Source of the DNA: Neurospora tetrasperma FGSC 2508 | Lineage: Eukaryota; Ascomycota; Sordariomycetes; Sordariales; Sordariaceae | Length of the DNA stretch: 64,000 nucleotides | Direction of reading: 5' to 3' | Assembly: GCF_000213175.1 (NCBI RefSeq) | Contig: NW_009799103.1 | Location: 862,531-926,530 of the forward strand | Shown here: positions 58,015 to 64,000 of the stretch, piece by piece | How the letters are laid out: every line of letters starts with the position of its first letter | Numbering within the stretch: position 1 is the stretch's first letter | Translations under genes and position numbers: made by a program | The notes under the pieces: generated by a model | Told to the model about the DNA's origin: nothing | The model's database searches: none | What the model saw: the letters and a program-made list of their open reading frames with translations, nothing else

Positions 58015-58968
58015 ATGCCGCCAGTGGAGCGACCAGGACGACCGGCTCTACGACTCATAATTCCGACGTATAACCGTCCCCAGTTTCCTTCAAGGGATCC
58101 CTCCGCCGGGTTATTTGAGGTCGACGGGATCCACTCTCGCCGCATCCGGCAACCTCGACCCGAAGATGACGGTCCGCGCGCTCCTCCAAGCATATCTTCT
58201 TTCGTCTTTGCCAATGAATTGCTCCCCCCTCAACCCCAGCATATCGACATGGACATATCTATCCGCCTGGGTCGGCCGCGAGATCTTCCTCATCTGAAGA
58301 AGGTCCAAATTGCCTCTACCCTGAACTTGAGGACCTCCGTGAGATTGAGAACATGGCTGCCTTTGCGCGCCAGGTATACGACATATACGGGAGAGCTCTT
58401 GAATCATTGCCTTATAAAAGGGATGCTATGGGTTGCCGTCGCCGAGCTCGCAACGGGAGAAAACTGGATCGTTGGTTTTGCAATTGGCATCCTGAAGGAC
58501 GACTGGAACCAAGAAGAGCGTCGTGACGACGTTGTTTACATTGCGATTCATGTCCATGCTTCTGTGCGTCGAATGGGCGTCGGAAGCCAGCTTCTGAAAC
58601 AGACTGAGCAACACTTGTGGGAGAGAGGCTTCGATTATCTGGTCGCATCGGCTTTCAGGGAAGAACCATGGAAGGAGCCGGAGGAGACGTTTTTGAAAAA
58701 GAATGACTTCCAACGAGCAAATTTGTTGGGATTCCAACGAAGGTGCCCGTGTCCACACATTATGGATAAAATCCATATTCTGAACAGCGAGTTGAGCGAG
58801 ATACAGCCGGGTATGGAAAGGGCTTTGTGGATCAAATCCTTGCCTCCCAGGCTTGGCTCGAAGCGCTATGGTGACAGCACTCCCCCATCCGATGAGAGCA
58901 CGCCCGAGTCCTACGAGTGGCCTTCACTCCGGAGGCTCCTGCTAGAAGATGACTACGTCGATGATTGA
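58015..58968 (+). CDS. GNAT-family N-acetyltransferase with suspected double frameshift
   Basis: The open frame from MPPVERPGRPALR encodes 317 aa. MDISIRLGRPRDLPHLKKVQ (from about residue 79) is a GNAT beta-1/alpha-1 start. LWVAVAELATGENWIVGFAI forms beta-2/3, VVYIAIHVHASVRRMGVGSQ is motif A (acetyl-CoA loop RRMGVG at 185-190), and ERGFDYLVASAFRE completes the fold. Between about 58315 and 58418 the annotated frame reads unlike protein (RTSVRLRTWLPLRARYTTY), whereas the neighbouring frame reads YPELEDLREIENMAAFARQV YDIYGRALESLPYKRDAM. One base missing near 58310 and one extra near the AAAAGGG at 58418 would reconcile them. The acceptor of the acetyl group is unknown. The gene converges with pho-4. 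Confidence 0.75.
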   Translation: MPPVERPGRPALRLIIPTYNRPQFPSRDPSAGLFEVDGIHSRRIRQPRPEDDGPRAPPSISSFVFANELLPPQPQHIDMDISIRLGRPRDLPHLKKVQIASTLNLRTSVRLRTWLPLRARYTTYTGELLNHCLIKGMLWVAVAELATGENWIVGFAIGILKDDWNQEERRDDVVYIAIHVHASVRRMGVGSQLLKQTEQHLWERGFDYLVASAFREEPWKEPEETFLKKNDFQRANLLGFQRRCPCPHIMDKIHILNSELSEIQPGMERALWIKSLPPRLGSKRYGDSTPPSDESTPESYEWPSLRRLLLEDDYVDD

Positions 58969-59276
58969 AAGCTGGCAAGGAACAGAAATTGATCATGGAG
59001 AGCACAAGGAGCTCGCCATGTTTATGTTCTCAATTAGCGTTGGATTGATATTGATTTCAGAATAGCGTACTACCTGGGGTATAACAGCCTCACAAAATAG
59101 CACAAAACCAGCAACAGCTATCTACTACATATCCATCTGCGGCGGCGTAGTTCAAAGGAATACAACACAAATTCTAAACAGTTCCAATTCTTTTCCAGCC
59201 CTCCTTCATTACACCCACTCCTGTTTTCTTTTGTCGGGCGGCACCTCCATTCCGCCATCCACCCCACAGCATGCAT
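58969..59276. other. Spacer between converging GNAT and pho-4 genes
   Basis: A 308-bp shared 3' region. AT-rich stretches (ATTGATATTGATTTC, ACAAAATAGCACAAAA) may direct polyadenylation. No gene is seen. Confidence 0.5.
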
Positions 59277-61208
59277 TCAGCCGCTATACCCCCAGCGAGG
59301 AGCATTGATGATGATACCCATCAAACATCCCGAAATGATGCCGGCAACAGGCAGAGTGATGAACCAGCCCATGTAGATCCAAGCCACAAGGCGCCAGTTG
59401 ATGGTCCTCCACGTGCCCGAGCAAAGACCAACACCGACAGTAGCGCCCGTGATACACTGCGTAGTCGACACAGGTAGCTCTGTAAGTCAATCGTCGTTAG
59501 CAAGCAAGTTCGCCCCATGCATCGGCATTCCCGAATAAAACAAAAGAAAAAAAATACTTACTCAACCGAGTAGCCAAAATAACCGTCACTGCACTCCCCA
59601 ACTCCATCGAAAACCCTCTGCTCGGACTCTGCAACGTAATCCGGTTGCCCAAGTTCCTCATGATGTTATACCCATACGTCCACAGGCCAATCACCAAGCA
59701 GGAAGCACCAAACACCAAAATCCACACGGGAACATCCGCCTTGCCCTTCTCGGGAAGAGCGCCGTCCTTCCAGAGCTGGAAAACAGTCGCATAAGGGCCA
59801 ATCGCGTTGGCAATGTCATTGGCGCCGTGCGTGAAAGAGGCGGCGGCTGCCGTCATGATTTGCAAAAAGGAGTACATGTACTCGGTCTTGTTGTCGTAGT
59901 GCGCCGCGTGCGCGTGGAGTTCCTCAACGTCGGACGAGATGACGGATTTTTCTTGCTGGGAGGAGAGGACGTCTTGGTCGATGCCGCGGAACAAAGCCCA
60001 TTTGACGTACCAGAAAAGGACGGCACCCGAGTGCCAGGGACCGGCCGGGCGAGGACCGACGATGGTCTTGATTTGGGGTTGGGCCGGGGCGGGCTCGGAA
60101 TGGTCGTGCGAGTAGGAGGAGTCGTCCTTGGTGATGGTGGCCCCCTTTTCGCCGTCGGTGGGGGCCGAGGGGTTGGAGGTGGAGGATACCACGGCACCGG
60201 CGGCCATTTCCGAGTCACCGGTTTGAGCGGCACGGCGGGCAGCGAGTTGCTCCTTTGTCAAGCGACCGGCATAGAAATCCTGGACGACACCGGAGCCGTC
60301 CGCAGGCGGGGGCGGGACCTCTCCGCGGCGGAGAAGGAGGGGGCCGAGAGGAATGTGCCAGAAGCGGAGTTGCCAGTCCTCGAGGATGACGACGCGGTAA
60401 AGCCAAGGCATCAAAAAGATGGTGACTAGCAAGGCCCAGGCGGCGCCGACGCCGATGATGGTGCCCGCAATTTCGGCGTTGCTTAGCGTCACCTTGTAGC
60501 TGCCGCCTTTCCAGAGCAGGAGCATGCAGAGCAGTGAGGCGGTGATGCCGAAGTAAATGGGCACCACCGCAAAGGCCTTGTAGACCGGGTTTGAACGGAG
60601 CAACACGCCGTACTTGGTGACGAGGAAGATGATGGACGCGAAGGCGCCGGCGAGGCCGGGCGCGATGACCCAGGCCAGGAAGACCGATACCACGCCGTCG
60701 TTGATGCTCGAGCCGACCCATTGGATGCCGTCGGCACCGACGGCCGCAACGCCCATGCCGATAACACCGCCCATGATGGAGTGGGTGGTGGAGACGGGCA
60801 GGCCGAAGCGAGTGGCCATGGTCAGGTAGAGGGAAGAGGCAACAACGGCGCAAACCATGCCCAGCATCAGGAGGGCCGGGTCGTTGGCAAAGAGAGTGGT
60901 GTCGACGACTTTAGTGCGGATGGTGTCGGCTACGCGGGCACCCACGCCAACAGAACCGGCGAATTCCATGATGGAGCCGAGGATCATGGCTTGGAGGTAG
61001 GTGACGGAGCGGGCGGCGACCGAGGTGGCCCATGAGTTGGCAACATCGTTGGCTCCTGTTGTGGGAGGGAATGGTTGTCAGTGAATGTTGCAAGGGCTTG
61101 GTTGGATATGGGGCAGGTGGTGTTATTTGACATACCAATGTTCCAAGCATCAAGGGCAGCAAAGATGGTGCCGATGGCAAGGAGATAATCGAACTGATGA
61201 AGGACCAT
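59277..61208 (-). CDS. pho-4: High-affinity phosphate permease PHO-4 (Pit family)
   Basis: Exons 61208-61136, 61055-59562 and 59479-59277 join across introns of 80 nt (GTATGT, ACAACAG) and 82 nt (GTAAGT, GCTAAC, TTACAG), giving 589 aa. The first intron splits the Pit signature, restored as GANDVANSWATSVAARSV; the second copy is FTHGANDIANAIGPYATVF. GLPVSTTHSIMGGVIG and KLPVSTTQCITGATVGVG are the paired PVSTTH/Q motifs. A hydrophilic loop of about 160 residues (GEVPPPPADGSGV to SSDVEELHAH) divides the two halves of ten or more transmembrane segments. Length, architecture and sequence fit Neurospora PHO-4, a sodium-phosphate symporter in the plasma membrane induced by phosphate starvation. A CACGTG box upstream fits control by NUC-1. 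Confidence 0.95.
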
Positions 61209-62044
61209 CTTGAACGACAAGTTACTTCAACCAGAACAATGAGGAAAAGAGAGTAGTAGGTCGCGTGAGGGGAGGCACGCGAGCGTCTCTTTGAGAAGCT
61301 CTTATGCTTGCTCGGGTTGTCGGTTTTTGTTTGGTGAGCGGCTTGCTGCTGAAGAGAAGACAGGATTGGGCTTGGATCGTTTCCATGGTTGGGGCCATAT
61401 ATGTAGGATATACAAGACCACGCGGGATGGATTGATCGTGCATAGAGTACTGCAGCAAGGCTGCAACAGGTACGTCCTGTCGAAAACCAACGGACTGCGT
61501 AGGGGGGGCGTTCCATCCAAGGGTCGGGCACACGTGTGTGGTATCTCAGGATGTGAATGTTCCTTGGTGTTCGCCAGCCAAGGACCTAACTGCTGCATAT
61601 TCGTTTGCCCCACACACATTGACGGTGTGGCAAAGAGGTGGAATGGGTGAGATGGTGTGAGGATAGTGGTGGTAGCCGTGGTGGTGGTGGTGATGTTGGC
61701 TGATGCCGACATTGTTGTTAACTGCTTCTGGGCATGCCCGCCGTGGTGGAAGAATCTTCATCGTTTTCGGTTCTGGGCGTGCTCGGCGCGTGGCGAGTGC
61801 ATATCATGCTAGTGATCTTTTGTCGAACAAGACCGTACTGACAAGACCGTGAACCCTTGGGGAAGTGGAGTCCGGGGGAAAAGAAATGGGAAAAGAAGGA
61901 TTGGTAGGTCAGGTACCGTTCACCCACCAACATCTCGATCGACTCCTCCAGAGAAGGCTGGAGGTAACATTGGCCGTCAAGAGGCGTGGGATGGTGAACG
62001 TGCTTCGCTTCTGCAGCGAACATGATTGCATGGAAACCCTTGAA
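61209..62044. other. pho-4 promoter region
   Basis: The upstream region of pho-4. It includes CATATATG at about 61396-61403 and the CACGTG at 61531-61536. Open frames on both strands carry no motif. Confidence 0.5.
61531..61536. promoter_or_regulatory. CACGTG box, probable NUC-1 site for pho-4
   Basis: A palindromic CACGTG lies 323 bp upstream of the pho-4 start codon. In Neurospora the bHLH regulator NUC-1 binds this core upstream of phosphate-starvation genes, including pho-4; in yeast Pho4 binds the same core. The site is seen in the sequence; binding in this strain is inferred. Confidence 0.6.
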
Positions 62045-62158
62045 TCATTGAGGGCTGGAGGCGCGTGACAGTGATGTGGCAGTGAGTGCAATCAATTCCT
62101 GTGAACAGCCAAAAGGGGTTTGAAAGGAAGATTGGACAATGATACTTACTGCTTGTCT

Positions 62159-62560
62159 CGTTTTGAACGCTTGGAGGGCTTCCTCGCAGACGTGCCACCT
62201 GAGGTCCGCCCCATTGAGAAGACTGCAGGTATCTTCTGCCTTCAAAAGATATCCACGGTAGGTATCTGGCCTTAAGCTCAAGATATTGACCACTTGGTCA
62301 AGTTTCTTGAGCTCGGCGTTGAGTTCTCCTCGAGTGTCTCCCACTTTCAGAGCTGCTGGACGAACCACACAGAAGTCGATATCCACACATAACGAACATA
62401 GTCCCGCCGTGATTGAACAAGTCCGCCATGGTCAAACACTCTCTAAGCCCAAGATCATCCCATACAAGTAGTGATTCCAGCAAATCACCTCGTCCAACAC
62501 ACAACACGTCCATCCCATATCTCCAATGCGGGTGGGCTTGCGCCAGGAGAGGAACTACCC
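62159..62560 (-). pseudogene. Remnant of an F-box/TPR-like protein gene
   Basis: Minus-strand sequence reads as protein in two frames. VVPLLAQAHPHWRYGMDVLC and LLVWDDLGLRECLTMADLF come first. From about 62387 the next frame reads GDTRGELNAELKKLDQVVNI, then LSLRPDTYRGYLLKAEDTCS and RWHVCEEALQAFKTRQA, followed by a good donor GTAAGTATC at 62158. The RPDTYRGYLLKAE...CEEALQAF pattern resembles the TPR-like N-terminus of fungal F-box proteins. The shift between frames, and the absence of a clear start or F-box, suggest a decayed gene. An unusual multi-exon gene is also possible. Confidence 0.35.
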
Positions 62561-62726
62561 CGAGGAAGAAAGGCTCAACGACAATAACAAGAGTAAAAGA
62601 AAAGGTCTTGGCCGAAGCAGCCAAGAAAAGCCAAGGGCGAAGAGCTGAATGCTTATGTATTGCCAATGGGTCGGCAGAGTGGCGTTGACATGTCGAGAAT
62701 GAAGAAATCAACGCTCGCCGTCGACA

Positions 62727-62732
62727 CACGTG
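62727..62732. promoter_or_regulatory. Second CACGTG box, 1.5 kb upstream of pho-4
   Basis: Another CACGTG core. Its distance from pho-4 makes a role there uncertain. Confidence 0.2.
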
Positions 62733-64000
62733 GGTCAGTGACTCGAACTCCCGGCGTTGGGAAAAGAGATGCCAAGAAGCAAAGCGCCAAGAAGAAAGCC
62801 AAGATATACGCCATTGGTACCTGCCTCCCGAAACGCCACAATCTTGATGCCTTTTTGGCGAATAGGACGCCTGGAAGAGTCAACGTGGTTGAAGGTCTGA
62901 ATGTGAATGGCATGGAATACCTACTGGAAGGCGTCGACGATATCTCAACATCGTCGATCAACCTCAGACGCAGCAGAGCAGAGCATGAGGCTGAGATGCG
63001 CCGAAGAAGTCCTCTCGCAGGGTGGTACATATATTTCCCATATACTCAGCACTGCTAGTAAAGGAATTGTGTCGTATTCGGGTCAGCGCATGTGATGTTG
63101 TGTTGTTGTTTCGACGGGACTGGGTGGAAGAGAAAGGTGGATGGTTCCGTTCGGCCAAGAACCGTCCAGAGCTGTGAGTTTGTTACCCCACTATCAGCAA
63201 GTGACCAAATCATGCCGCAGCTCAGTTAGAGGCCCATCGCATTTCACATGCTTGAGTTTTAAAACAGGGAAATGTCTTGCGCTTCCTTTCAACAGTCAAT
63301 CCAACAATAGACAAAATGGTGATTGTCAGTGTCTGCGCGCCACAATGTCCCGGAATCACTAGAGCTCTCGTAGCATTCCCAAGTTATTCAGCGTGCAACT
63401 TCTATGGTTCCTTGGTACGTGCACCGTTGTCCTGTACCTGTCGATCAGTGCAAGTCATGCCTTCCCCTCCGTGGATATCGGGATATCATCAGATTCGCCG
63501 GATGGGAGAATGGAGGAAGCAATGGAAGGGGCGGTCAACAATTACGGTGTCCTTTTTTTTTTTTTTTTTTTTTTTTTCTCTTTTCCTTTTCCTCACACCT
63601 TGCATTCCCTAGTACCTCTTGTTATAACAGTTTTCCTTTTTGACATCCAGTCAGCTACTTCTTACCACTTGTCTTTTTGCGCCTGCTCTTCGTTTTTACG
63701 ACATTCACTGCCTCTTTCGAAATACAATGCAAATGTGCTAGGCGAGCAGGGAACTCGAACGATTTCCGTGGCTTCTCTCAGAATTTACGTTGCTAGGCTC
63801 ATACAACCATGTTTCAAGCTGATTTGGTCTTCGATCATCACAAAACATCTGGGGCGGCAACGCAGTGTTCTTGCACTACAAGCAGAACCGATTGGAATTT
63901 GCTACGATGCAATCAATGTCGTAGTGGTTGAGCCGTGTTACCTCATTATCGATCGTAATTGCTCCTGCAAAGGAAAAAAAAAATGNGAAGAAGAGAAAAA
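62733..64000. other. Right-end spacer, no gene recognised
   Basis: Open frames at 62653-63058 on both strands lack motifs. A T25 tract lies at 63553-63577. One unresolved base is at 63986. A sequence with a tRNA-like B-box at about 63746-63765 does not fold as a tRNA. Confidence 0.4.
63553..63577 (+). repeat. T25 homopolymer
   Basis: Twenty-five consecutive T followed by a CT-rich stretch. It may mark a poly(A)-derived insertion on the minus strand, or simple slippage. No flanking retroelement sequence was recognised. Confidence 0.85.

Noticed and set aside
63735-63815. tRNA-like sequence on the minus strand with GTTCGAGTTCCC
   Set aside because: It resembles a B-box, but neither the T stem nor the acceptor stem pairs, and no A-box lies at the right distance.
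1-64000. Transposons, LTR elements, dispersed 5S rRNA, CRISPR or biosynthetic gene clusters
   Set aside because: No transposase, reverse transcriptase, terminal repeats, 5S-like sequence, spaced repeats or adjacent backbone enzymes were recognised on reading both strands.

Overview
This window looks like nuclear DNA of a filamentous ascomycete of the Sordariales, most likely Neurospora or Sordaria. The reasons are short introns (about 53-134 nt, a few longer) with GTANGT/GTGAGT donors and CTAAC/CTGAC-like branch sites, C-ending codons, long low-complexity Q/P/S tracts, and a phosphate permease matching Neurospora PHO-4 in family and length. The species cannot be fixed from sequence alone. There is one 621-base assembly gap (37691-38311).

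Layout, left to right: a degraded methyltransferase-like remnant; a SET-domain protein (-); an MFS drug/polyamine-type transporter (+); a short-chain dehydrogenase (+); a small proline-rich repeat protein (-); a coiled-coil protein (-); an intron-containing tRNA-Glu(CTC) (-); a degraded coding remnant; an F-box-like gene interrupted by an in-frame TGA (-); a C2H2 zinc-finger protein with very long low-complexity regions (+); a secreted type-B carboxylesterase (-); a spliced 70-aa acidic protein (-); a nuclear-looking protein of unknown function (-); ARC18/ARPC3 (+); TRM6 (-); the gap; an ECM4-type glutathione transferase (+); a multi-pass membrane protein (-); a fasciclin-domain surface protein with an in-frame TAG (+); a bisphosphate-nucleotidase-like phosphatase (+); a CorA-like transporter (-); a cytochrome P450 (+) with an unrelated P450 relic just downstream (-); a GNAT acetyltransferase whose frame appears to shift twice (+); pho-4 (-) with a CACGTG box upstream; and a remnant of an F-box/TPR-like gene.

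The genes are independent fungal transcription units on both strands. There is no operon, secondary-metabolite cluster, transposon or CRISPR that I can recognise. Housekeeping genes (ARC18, TRM6, pho-4, ECM4) sit among accessory genes, and several decayed coding fragments lie in the spacers. I did not find a convincing undescribed system. The most useful leads are small spliced genes that ORF calling misses, two genes with single in-frame stops, a predicted splice choice that would remove a membrane segment of the CorA-like protein, and the P450 relic. All splice junctions were derived by hand from reading frame and consensus, without transcript data.
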